This document shows positions 1 to 5,703 of a stretch of 8,611 bases of DNA, piece after piece. This stretch comes from Archaeoglobales archaeon. GTDB lineage: Archaea > Halobacteriota > Archaeoglobi > Archaeoglobales > Archaeoglobaceae. The translations under genes were made by a program, and so were the position numbers. The notes below the pieces were generated by a model. It did no database searches and was not told the origin of the DNA. It saw only the letters and a program-made list of their open reading frames with translations. The DNA lies in the NCBI GenBank assembly GCA_003662985.1, contig QMZD01000057.1, positions 1-8,611 of the forward strand, given 5' to 3'. The first letter of the stretch is position 1. Each line of letters opens with the position of its first letter.

Positions 1-25
1 ATTACTCCAAAAATGATATATCCCC

Positions 26-664
26 CTACCTAAGGCTAACGTTAAGAATCTGAATCACATCCGCAGCATCTTCGATCTTGTCACTTATGTTGACGAGGTT
101 ATCCAGGAAATTCGAGAGTATGTAGCCCTCCCAGAAGGAGGATATGTCAATATGCAACATCTTTGAATGGATTTCCCTTTTTAGTCCGTCTATTTCCTGT
201 TCTTTCGCCCTTATCTTGATCGTTTTATCAGAAAGATCGGCTTCCTTTTCCAGCGAATCGAAAGCACGATACAGATAATCCACCATCTTGCAGTTTATTT
301 CAGCGATTCTCACACAAAGATCCCTTATCTCGGGTTTAATACTGGACATCATGCTGAAGTAAACTGAAGTATCTTCTATTAGGTCTATGCTTTCATCGAC
401 CAGTTCAGCAAATCTGTAAAATTCGGCCCGCACAGCTGGTAGAAAAGCCCCCTCATAAAGTCTTAGGGCGATCTCCCTTCTTATAACATCCCCCATTCTC
501 TCAAGTTCGCAAATCTCATAATTTAGAGAGGGGTCATCGCTTTCGATGGCAATTTTTAAAGTCTCTGCAGCCTCGCTTAACTTTTCGATGTGCTCCCTGA
601 TGAGATCGAGTATCTCTCTCTCCTTTTCCCCACCAATCAAAATTTTTTTGATTCCTCTGAACAT
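26..664 (-). CDS. PhoU-like DUF47 family protein
   Basis: A 212-residue, almost wholly helical protein of the DUF47 (TIGR00153) family, distant relatives of PhoU. Family members are usually encoded beside PiT-type phosphate transporters and are thought to modulate phosphate uptake from the cytoplasmic face. Visible support is the N-terminal helix after the short basic start, long charged amphipathic helices throughout (for example residues 16-60 and 130-170, rich in E, K, I and L), and the C-terminal segment SNFLDNLVNISDKIEDAADV, where the D-x-x-x-x-I-E-D-x-A-D pattern matches the acidic metal-binding motif of PhoU-like bundles. Length is normal for the family. The ATG is preceded by AGGTGG four bases upstream, a good ribosome binding site. 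Any partner transporter would lie to the left, outside the window. Family assignment is firm; the phosphate role is inferred from the family. Confidence 0.88.
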   Translation of the reverse strand: MFRGIKKILIGGEKEREILDLIREHIEKLSEAAETLKIAIESDDPSLNYEICELERMGDVIRREIALRLYEGAFLPAVRAEFYRFAELVDESIDLIEDTSVYFSMMSSIKPEIRDLCVRIAEINCKMVDYLYRAFDSLEKEADLSDKTIKIRAKEQEIDGLKREIHSKMLHIDISSFWEGYILSNFLDNLVNISDKIEDAADVIQILNVSLR

Positions 665-668
665 AATT

Positions 669-674
669 CCACCT
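669..674 (-). promoter_or_regulatory. Ribosome binding site of the DUF47 gene
   Basis: On the minus strand AGGTGG lies four bases before the ATG at 664. It matches the archaeal anti-Shine-Dalgarno complement (AGGTGA) at five of six positions and fixes the start codon. This gene therefore differs from several neighbours that appear leaderless. Confidence 0.6.
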
Positions 675-704
675 GGAAATTCCCAAAAATTATCCGATTA
701 TCCA

Positions 705-716
705 ATCATAAATTCA
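705..716 (-). promoter_or_regulatory. Possible TATA box of the DUF47 gene
   Basis: Minus-strand AATTTATG lies about 46 nt before the start codon. A transcript starting about 25 nt downstream of it would carry a short 5' leader of roughly 20 nt that includes the AGGTGG site. The box is only weakly consensus. Confidence 0.3.
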
Positions 717-719
717 GTT

Positions 720-824
720 GATGAAGATAAAAAGATTGTGAGTTGATGGGGGCTAAATGAGTTTTATTAGGTTGGCTGGAGTTTGAAGTGGTCAAAGGGT
801 TTAAAGGGGTTGATGTGGTTAGTA
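720..824. other. G-rich, C-poor intergenic tract
   Basis: The gap between the two minus-strand genes has strong strand asymmetry: the plus strand is G/T/A-rich with very few C, and contains the hexamer TTGATG three times (near 719, 744 and 810) and several GG to GGGGG runs. It holds no gene I can support; the minus-strand reading frame that is open here reads as low-complexity Thr/Asn/Pro-rich peptide, which looks like composition and not coding. It forms the 3' untranslated region of the upstream oxidoreductase gene. Confidence 0.45.
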
Positions 825-1772
825 TCACGAGAAGTGTGGTTTGAAAGGTATAACATCCGACATTTTTATCAAACCCGCTCGATAGTCCACTACAGTTTCT
901 GCGAGATTCACTATGACTGCTGCCGTTCCGAGATCGCCCTTCGTGCCTGTGCTTTTCCACTTTACTTCATCGTCTCCTTTGACGTATACCTCTTCGTATT
1001 CTTCTGATCCGGCAATCGAATGGAATTCAATCCTAACTTTCTCCCTTCCATCTTTTAAAGCAACTCCCCACCCCTTCATTCCGGCAACCTTTCCCTCTTC
1101 GATCGGGCAATCTTTTGTAGCCAGAACTATCTCCTGCCCCTCAACTATCTCATCCGGTTTGAGATTCATAGCCTCGCATATAAGGGCTACAGATTCCCCA
1201 TAGCCAACGTGTCCCGTTATTTTCCCTTCTTCAAGCAATTTTTCTACCTCTGATCTCTCCTTTCCCACTCCTACCTTGTGCTGGAAAGATTCCCTCTTCT
1301 TTAGCGCGTCTATGCACCTGACCGCCTTTATCGAATCCACCCTTACCGATGTGGCAGAAAGGGTAATGATCAGGGAGTCGAGCAGAAAACCCGGATTTAT
1401 TCCAGAGCCAAGAATGGTTTTACCCTTCTCTTTGGCGATAGAATCCAGTTTTTTGCTCAGCTCCGGGTATCTGAACTCTGGAAAGCTGAGCGTTTCGCAT
1501 GTGCTGATAACATTGAAACCTCTATCTAGACATTCAACGATCTGCGGAAAGATCTTATCCAAAAATGAGCCTGTTGATAGAAATGCGATGTCTCCCCCAA
1601 AAACCAGCCTTGATCTGATCGGAGCATCCGAATCAATTCCGAAATCACTTAATCTCTTTCCAGCAATCTCTGGGTTTATGTCCACCGCGCCAACGATGTT
1701 TATGCCCTTTTTCAAGCAGCATTCTGCGATCAGTCTGCCTATAGGTCCAAAACCATAGATGACGGCATCCAT
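825..1772 (-). CDS. DapB-like / 2,4-diaminopentanoate dehydrogenase family NAD(P)-dependent oxidoreductase
   Basis: A 315-residue Rossmann-fold dehydrogenase. The N-terminus reads VIYGFGPIGR, giving the G7-x-G9-x-x-G12 dinucleotide loop, and an acidic residue (D31 in VGAVDINP) ends the second strand, which usually favours NAD(H). Around residues 90-135 come STCETLSFPE and the diagnostic GSGINPGFLLD motif. The C-terminus (KGDLGTAAVIVNLAETVVDYRAGL, cut here into GDLGTAAVIVN and following) matches the C-terminal domain of 2,4-diaminopentanoate dehydrogenase-like proteins and not true dihydrodipicolinate reductase. Known members oxidise a 2,4-diamino acid in ornithine fermentation, but most archaeal homologues have no tested substrate, so the substrate is left open. 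The ATG at 1772 has no ribosome binding site but has a TTTAAAAA box 26 nt upstream, suggesting a leaderless mRNA. No linked lysine or ornithine pathway genes are visible. Confidence 0.8.
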   Translation of the reverse strand: MDAVIYGFGPIGRLIAECCLKKGINIVGAVDINPEIAGKRLSDFGIDSDAPIRSRLVFGGDIAFLSTGSFLDKIFPQIVECLDRGFNVISTCETLSFPEFRYPELSKKLDSIAKEKGKTILGSGINPGFLLDSLIITLSATSVRVDSIKAVRCIDALKKRESFQHKVGVGKERSEVEKLLEEGKITGHVGYGESVALICEAMNLKPDEIVEGQEIVLATKDCPIEEGKVAGMKGWGVALKDGREKVRIEFHSIAGSEEYEEVYVKGDDEVKWKSTGTKGDLGTAAVIVNLAETVVDYRAGLIKMSDVIPFKPHFS

Positions 1773-1792
1773 TAAATCGCTAGCTTGAATAC

Positions 1793-1803
1793 GGTTTTTA
1801 AAC
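1793..1803 (-). promoter_or_regulatory. TATA box of the DapB-like gene
   Basis: Minus-strand GTTTAAAAACC is centred about 26 nt before the ATG at 1772. This is the spacing expected if transcription starts at the start codon. No Shine-Dalgarno is present, which supports a leaderless transcript. Confidence 0.55.
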
Positions 1804-1821
1804 TTTTATAGTTTTTATAGT
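1804..1821. repeat. Tandem 9-bp repeat in divergent promoter region
   Basis: TTTTATAGT occurs twice back to back, followed by a degenerate TGTTAGTTT. It lies upstream of the TATA box of the minus-strand DapB-like gene. It could be a regulator site or an additional A/T-rich promoter element; nothing decides between these. Confidence 0.4.
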
Positions 1822-1870
1822 TGTTAGTTTTACCATTCCCACCCAACCAGAATCATGAAATCAAAAAACC

Positions 1871-1883
1871 AAAATTTAAAAAG
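1871..1883 (+). promoter_or_regulatory. TATA box of the racemase-like gene
   Basis: AAAATTTAAAAAG, with TTTAAAAA centred 26-27 nt before the ATG at 1905, is the mirror of the box serving the divergent gene. No ribosome binding site precedes the ATG, so a leaderless transcript is likely. Confidence 0.55.
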
Positions 1884-1904
1884 TAGTTATACCCAAGCAG
1901 TTTC

Positions 1905-2978
1905 ATGCTTAACGGAATAAGGGTTATAGAAATCGCACCTTTTTATCCGGGCCCGTTCTGTACTCAGATTTTAGCCGAGCATGGTGCTGAGGTGATTAAA
2001 GTTGAACCCCCAGCTGGGGATCCAATGAGGTTCAACGAGGAGATGTTTGCAGCGATAAACAGAAACAAAAAGAGTGTCGTATTGAATTTGAAGGAAGAAA
2101 AAGATCTTAAAGCTTTTTTCGAGCTTGTAAAAAGGTCGGATGTTATCGTTGAAGGCTTCAGACCCGGAGTTGCGAAAAAGCTTGGAATCGACTATGAATC
2201 CGTAAGGAGAGTGAATAAAAAAATGATATACTGCTCCATATCCGGGTTTGGTCAAGATTCCGAATTTCTGGACATCCCAGTGCACGATATCAACGTTCTG
2301 TCGATGAACGGGGTATGCAAGATAACAGGTTTGAAAGTTGGCAAGCCTGCAGATCCCAACGTTCAACTTGCAGACTTTTCATCCGCGATGTTCGCAACAA
2401 TAGCCATTCTAATGGCGATCATTAAAAGAGAGAAGACGGGGGAGGGAGAATACATAGATGTGAGCATGTACGATTCATCTTTTGCAGCGGTGCCTCTGCA
2501 CACCTCAAGGTATCTCAATGGCGGTGGTGACCTTGAAGATTTCATCTCAAATCCCGGATATGATATCTACAAGACGAAAGATGGGTTTGTCTCTCTGGGA
2601 ATGCTCAACGAACCTCATTTCTGGAAAAATCTGTGTGTTGCTCTTAAACTTGAAAGGTACATCGATTTGAGTTATGATGAGAGAATCAAAAGGTATTCTG
2701 AGATAAGGAATGAAATTGAAAAAAGGATATCCAAGTTCTCCAACAAAGAAATATTCGAGCTTTTCAGAAAATCAAACCTTCCCTTCGGAGTTGTTAAAGA
2801 CGTTCTTGAGGGATCCAAGCTCTACGAAAAAAGAGGGTTCCTTGCTAAGAGTTTTTATAGAAGAGAATACACAGTAGCAACGTTCCCCGTTGTTTACAAA
2901 GAAACGGAACTTAAAAGGGATGGAAGGGCTCCGGAGATCGGAGAGAATAATGATCTGCTCGAGGGGTGGGAATCTTGA
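1905..2978 (+). CDS. Alpha-methylacyl-CoA racemase-like protein of the class III CoA-transferase (CaiB/BaiF) family
   Basis: A 357-residue family III CoA-transferase fold protein. The start (MLNGIRVIEIA), the LAEHGAEVIKVEPP segment and the ending APEIGENNDLL are family hallmarks. Three features favour racemase over transferase: HDINVLSMNG (H127) in place of the usual D-R-P-G-x-D segment, the catalytic Asp in QLADFSSA (D157), and Glu in LGMLNEPHFW (E236). These match the His/Asp/Glu set of characterised methylacyl-CoA racemases, and the length of about 360 also fits better than the roughly 400 or more typical of formyl-CoA transferases. The protein would shift the alpha-proton of a 2-methylacyl-CoA in the cytoplasm; the actual acyl group is unknown. 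The stop codon overlaps the start of the next gene (TTGA), suggesting translational coupling. Racemase versus transferase remains an inference from residues. Confidence 0.82.
   Translation: MLNGIRVIEIAPFYPGPFCTQILAEHGAEVIKVEPPAGDPMRFNEEMFAAINRNKKSVVLNLKEEKDLKAFFELVKRSDVIVEGFRPGVAKKLGIDYESVRRVNKKMIYCSISGFGQDSEFLDIPVHDINVLSMNGVCKITGLKVGKPADPNVQLADFSSAMFATIAILMAIIKREKTGEGEYIDVSMYDSSFAAVPLHTSRYLNGGGDLEDFISNPGYDIYKTKDGFVSLGMLNEPHFWKNLCVALKLERYIDLSYDERIKRYSEIRNEIEKRISKFSNKEIFELFRKSNLPFGVVKDVLEGSKLYEKRGFLAKSFYRREYTVATFPVVYKETELKRDGRAPEIGENNDLLEGWES
2961..2970 (+). promoter_or_regulatory. Ribosome binding site for the coupled gene at 2975
   Basis: GAGGGGTGGG lies inside the last codons of the racemase-like gene, 4 nt before the TTG at 2975. 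It favours that start over GTG at 2966, which is part of this purine tract. Confidence 0.45.
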
Positions 2979-3655
2979 TCGACCTCGTTTTTGGTGGTGG
3001 TAAATACGGGTTGGAGGCGGTTGAGTATCTCCTTTCCAGAAATAGGAGTTTTATCGTTGTTGACGTTGACTCAAAATGTCTCGTTGCAAAAAACTACGAT
3101 CTAACAAGGGTAAATATTAGAGATGTGGAGAAACTAAAGTTTATCACAGAAAAAGATCATTCTGAGGGGTACTTTATAGAAGGTGGAGTATTCGAGGCCT
3201 TAAAGGTGATAGAGCTGCTGAAACCAGAACATATCTTCCCCACAGCCCCAATTCACCTCTCAGCTGCGCTAATTCAGGAAAAGTTCAAGCTCAATCCATG
3301 GTTCGAGGGAGTTGACACGATTCTTTCCGGGCTGCCCCCGAAGGTAATCGTCAGTGCTGGGAGGGGGAGTGTTGTTGTAACCTACAACAGGGACTACGAA
3401 TGTCAGCCCAATTGCAGCGCTCCGGACAGGTGTCCCGTTACGGGAATTCTGAAACCCGCTCCGATGTATAGGCTGCTAGAATTTGCCGTTCCGAAGGGCT
3501 TTATTCTCCAGAGTCATCAGCTCAAGCCTGGAATTGGTGCTTTAAAAGGGGATGAGTTCGATTTGCTTGTTAAATGGGCGTATGGAAAAAAAGAACTTAT
3601 TGTTGGAACTGCATGCAGGTGTCATGGTGTCGTAACAGCTTTGAAAAAATCTTAG
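2975..3655 (+). CDS. Uncharacterised protein with nucleotide-binding-like N-terminus and Cys-rich C-terminal half
   Basis: I do not recognise a named family. From TTG at 2975 the protein has about 226 residues. The N-terminus, IDLVFGGGKYGLEAVEYL, has a glycine-rich loop after a hydrophobic strand and an acidic strand end (FIVVDVDSK), like a Rossmann or TrkA-N type nucleotide-binding unit. The second half carries cysteines at about 143, 147 and 153 (CQPNCSAPDRC) and 214 and 216 (TACRCHG), plausible ligands for an Fe-S cluster or metal. There is no signal peptide or membrane segment. TTG at 2975 overlaps the previous stop and has GAGGGGTGGG a few bases before it; GTG at 2966 is an alternative start that sits inside that site. 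The overlap argues for co-translation with the racemase-like protein and possibly a shared pathway. Function is unknown. Confidence 0.75.
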   Translation: MIDLVFGGGKYGLEAVEYLLSRNRSFIVVDVDSKCLVAKNYDLTRVNIRDVEKLKFITEKDHSEGYFIEGGVFEALKVIELLKPEHIFPTAPIHLSAALIQEKFKLNPWFEGVDTILSGLPPKVIVSAGRGSVVVTYNRDYECQPNCSAPDRCPVTGILKPAPMYRLLEFAVPKGFILQSHQLKPGIGALKGDEFDLLVKWAYGKKELIVGTACRCHGVVTALKKS

Positions 3656-3657
3656 TG

Positions 3658-3699
3658 ATGGAGGTAATAGGTAAGGAACTCCAAATAATTTTTGGGTAA
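3658..3699 (+). CDS. Possible 13-codon ORF, doubtful
   Basis: An ATG starts three bases after the previous stop codon and opens a 13-codon frame reading MEVIGKELQIIFG, ending in TAA. It has no ribosome binding site of its own beyond translation re-initiation, and no family can be assigned at this length. It could be a re-initiated peptide, the remnant of a longer gene, or chance. Listed only because the peptide composition is protein-like. Confidence 0.12.
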   Translation: MEVIGKELQIIFG

Positions 3700-3706
3700 A
3701 ACCTCC
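3660..3706 (+). terminator. Nested hairpin and U-tract after the unknown gene
   Basis: GGAGGT (3660-3665) can pair with ACCTCC (3701-3706), enclosing a small CCAAA/TTTGG stem (3681-3685 with 3691-3695) and the T-run at 3689-3693. The position just after the stop codon at 3655 fits a terminator or a processed 3' end. The outer loop is long (35 nt), so the pairing may be chance; the T-run alone could serve as an archaeal termination signal. Confidence 0.3.
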
Positions 3707-3728
3707 TGACCAAATCTCATGATCTTAG

Positions 3729-3743
3729 AAAAAAATTAATATT
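3729..3743 (+). promoter_or_regulatory. Probable A/T-rich promoter box of the rhomboid-RaSEA pair
   Basis: An A-run followed by TTAATATT lies 20-35 nt before the candidate TTG and GTG starts of the rhomboid gene. No ribosome binding site is visible, so a leaderless start is plausible, and the box spacing does not settle which start codon is used. Confidence 0.4.
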
Positions 3744-3756
3744 CTCCCAGCCATAC

Positions 3757-4575
3757 TTGTTGAAAGTGGGAACAAAATGTGACTTCTGCGGGAAGGAGGA
3801 GTATTTACCCTTCGAATGCCGGTATTGTGGGGGTAAATTTTGTGCCGAACATAGGCTTCCAGAGGCCCACAACTGTGAAGGGATTAAAGCGGATTACTGG
3901 AATGTGCCGGTGAAGGTGAAGAAGACCCCAAAGATACGCATTCCAATCAGAGAGGAAAAGCGGTTCAAACCTCCAAAGGTCAAGTTCAACAGCATAACTG
4001 CTTATGGCTACAACAACATCTTCCTAGGGATTATCACGTTAATGTTCTTTATCGCTCTGATTTTCCCTTCATCTTTTTACATCTTTGCTCTCTTTCCGGA
4101 CAGATTTATCCTAATGCCATGGCAGCTGATTACGAGCATGTTCTTCCATGTAGACTTTGGACACTATCTCGTTAATGCAATAGTGCTCTTATTCTTTGGA
4201 GGTGAACTGGAGAGGAGAGTTGGAAGCAAGAACTACCTGAAGATCTTCCTTCTTTCAGGGTTTGCTGGAAACATCGGCTATCTAACTTTTGCGCTCTTAA
4301 CAGGAAGCTCGAGTGGAGCTCTTGGAGCTTCTGGAGCGATTTATGGAATAATGGGAACGCTCGCAATAATCGCCCCTGAGATAAGAGTTCTTTTCTTCTT
4401 CTTCATACCCATGAGCATAAGGGTTGCGTTGCTGATTTTCGCCGCTTATGATCTTTTCATGCTTCCCCTGAGCAGTGTGACGGGTGTTGCTCATGCAGCC
4501 CATCTTGCAGGACTTGTTGTAGGATTATACTATGGAGAAAAGCTCAAAATCCTGAGAAAGAGATGGCCTTGGTAA
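3757..4575 (+). CDS. Rhomboid family intramembrane serine protease with N-terminal AN1 zinc finger
   Basis: A 272-residue fusion. Residues 8-40 form an AN1-type zinc finger with the exact ligand series C8-C11-C21-C24-C29-H32-H38-C40. A basic linker (about 45-75) leads to a six-helix rhomboid domain. Catalytic features are S192 in GASGAIYG, H249 in AAHLAGLVVG, and H136 with N140 in GHYLVNA, the equivalents of the oxyanion-side residues of GlpG. The enzyme should cleave substrate transmembrane segments within the cytoplasmic membrane, with the zinc finger on the cytosolic side as a possible partner- or ubiquitin-like-binding module. The start is uncertain: TTG at 3757, TTG at 3760 or GTG at 3766, all leaving the finger intact. 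RaSEA follows after 15 nt, so the two are probably one operon. Substrates are unknown. Confidence 0.9.
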   Translation: MLKVGTKCDFCGKEEYLPFECRYCGGKFCAEHRLPEAHNCEGIKADYWNVPVKVKKTPKIRIPIREEKRFKPPKVKFNSITAYGYNNIFLGIITLMFFIALIFPSSFYIFALFPDRFILMPWQLITSMFFHVDFGHYLVNAIVLLFFGGELERRVGSKNYLKIFLLSGFAGNIGYLTFALLTGSSSGALGASGAIYGIMGTLAIIAPEIRVLFFFFIPMSIRVALLIFAAYDLFMLPLSSVTGVAHAAHLAGLVVGLYYGEKLKILRKRWPW

Positions 4576-4576
4576 T

Positions 4577-4583
4577 GGTGATC
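4577..4583 (+). promoter_or_regulatory. Ribosome binding site of RaSEA
   Basis: GGTGATC lies seven bases before the ATG at 4591 and is complementary to the 3' end of archaeal 16S rRNA (GATCACC). It sits in the 15-nt gap after the rhomboid stop codon, which supports internal translation start within a shared transcript. Confidence 0.5.
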
Positions 4584-4590
4584 CAATAAG

Positions 4591-5595
4591 ATGATAAAAA
4601 AGAGAAATTTTGATAGGCCAGTAAGTTTCTGGTTGGACGAGGAACTCTTCTGGGAAAAAAACAGGATTGAAAGCTGTCTTACAATAATTTTAAGGACAAG
4701 AGGTTGTTATTGGGCTGAGAGGGCTGGCTGTGTCATGTGTGGATACAATGTAGAATCCGATAGAAGGATTACACAGCAAAATGTGCTGAAGCAGCTTGAT
4801 TTTGTGAGAAAGGAAATAGGGAAGATGGAAAAGATCGGAAAGCTCGAAAAGCCAAGAATAATCAAAGTGTTCACCTCTGGCAGCTTCTTTGATCCATCTG
4901 AACTATCGAAAGAGACAAGATCCAAGTTTTATGACTTTGTTGAGGAGGTTGGAGCCGAAAAACTTATCGTTGAGAGTAGGCCGGAGTTTGTAAAGAATGC
5001 TGAAGAAGTCTCTGAGAGAGAATTTCTTCTAGAAGTAGGGATAGGTGTTGAGAGCACGAATGACTTCGTTAGAAATAGAATAATCGAGAAGGGATTTACC
5101 TTTGAAAGTTTCAAAGAAGCGTCAAAATTTCTTAAGGATCGGGGTTTCAGCGTTAAAGCGTATTTGCTCCTGAAACCACCCTTCTTATCGGAAGGAGAGG
5201 CGATAAACGATGCTGTTGATTCCTCTAGGACTTTAATTGAAGGAAAATATGTCGATATAATTTCTCTAAACCTCATGAATGTTCAATCCAGAACTTACGT
5301 GGAAAAACTTTGGCAAAGAAGGTTCTATCGTCCTCCGTGGCTCTGGAGTGCCGTTGAAGTTCTTAAAAAAGTTAAGGGATTGGACGGATTAATCATCTCC
5401 GACCCAGTCGCTGCAGGAAAGAAAAGAGGCCCGCATAACTGTGGAAAATGCGATAAGGAGGTTGCTGAGGCAATTAAGAGATTCTCCTTAACTCGGGAGC
5501 CCAAGGTTCTGGAAGAAGTTGAATGCGAATGCAAGGATTGGTGGAGGGATTACATCCTAGCGGAAAAGGTTGCAAGGGTTCCGGTGGGTTTCTAG
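4591..5595 (+). CDS. raSEA: Archaeosine biosynthesis radical SAM protein RaSEA
   Basis: A 334-residue Elp3-like radical SAM protein of the TIGR01210 type. RaSEA works with ArcS: ArcS attaches lysine to the 7-cyano-7-deazaguanine base at tRNA position 15, and RaSEA then cleaves the adduct to leave archaeosine. The N-terminal sequence LRTRGCYWAERAGCVMCGY supplies C39, C47 and C50, a widened Cx7CxxC cluster motif typical of this family in place of CxxxCxxC. TSGSFFDPSE (95-104), ESRPEF (128-133) and GIGVESTND (150-158) are the SAM-barrel segments shared with Elp3-type proteins. Near the C-terminus, C284-x2-C287 and C312-x-C314 may bind zinc or a second cluster. ArcS is not in the window. The upstream rhomboid gene is 15 nt away; why the two are paired is not evident. 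Length and motifs are normal, with no sign of damage. Confidence 0.9.
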   Translation: MIKKRNFDRPVSFWLDEELFWEKNRIESCLTIILRTRGCYWAERAGCVMCGYNVESDRRITQQNVLKQLDFVRKEIGKMEKIGKLEKPRIIKVFTSGSFFDPSELSKETRSKFYDFVEEVGAEKLIVESRPEFVKNAEEVSEREFLLEVGIGVESTNDFVRNRIIEKGFTFESFKEASKFLKDRGFSVKAYLLLKPPFLSEGEAINDAVDSSRTLIEGKYVDIISLNLMNVQSRTYVEKLWQRRFYRPPWLWSAVEVLKKVKGLDGLIISDPVAAGKKRGPHNCGKCDKEVAEAIKRFSLTREPKVLEEVECECKDWWRDYILAEKVARVPVGF

Positions 5596-5604
5596 GGTTT
5601 TTAG

Positions 5605-5675
5605 TTTGGAGGATTTTGGTGGGATTTGGAGGATTTTGGGATTTTGGTATTTTGATGAGGTTTGGTGGATTTTTG
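5605..5675 (+). repeat. G/T-rich direct repeat tract
   Basis: TTTGGAGGATTTTGG occurs exactly at 5605-5619 and 5625-5639, a 20-nt period, with a degenerate copy TTTGGTGGATTTTTG at 5661-5675 (two mismatches). The plus strand is nearly C-free here and has at least eight closely spaced GG or GGG runs, enough for two-layer G-quadruplexes. It lies directly after the RaSEA stop codon, in the convergent gap with DUF63, and would form the G/U-rich 3' end of the RaSEA mRNA. Confidence 0.7.
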
Positions 5676-5677
5676 AG

Positions 5678-5694
5678 ACTTTGAACATCAAAGT
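5678..5694. terminator. Small hairpin between convergent genes
   Basis: ACTTTG and CAAAGT form a perfect 6-bp stem around a 5-nt loop, placed after the T-run at 5670-5674 and 9 nt beyond the DUF63 stop codon. It may mark the 3' ends of both convergent transcripts. Short stems like this also occur by chance. Confidence 0.3.
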
Positions 5695-5703
5695 TCAGAA
5701 GCT

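Noticed and set aside
706..960. Minus-strand open frame over the G-rich gap and the 3' end of the DapB-like gene
   Set aside because: It lies in a different frame from the oxidoreductase and reads as low-complexity Thr/Asn/Pro sequence, as expected from the skewed DNA.
1779..1784. GCTAGC palindrome near the DapB-like start
   Set aside because: A six-base palindrome is expected by chance at this length and no second copy or spacing pattern supports an operator.
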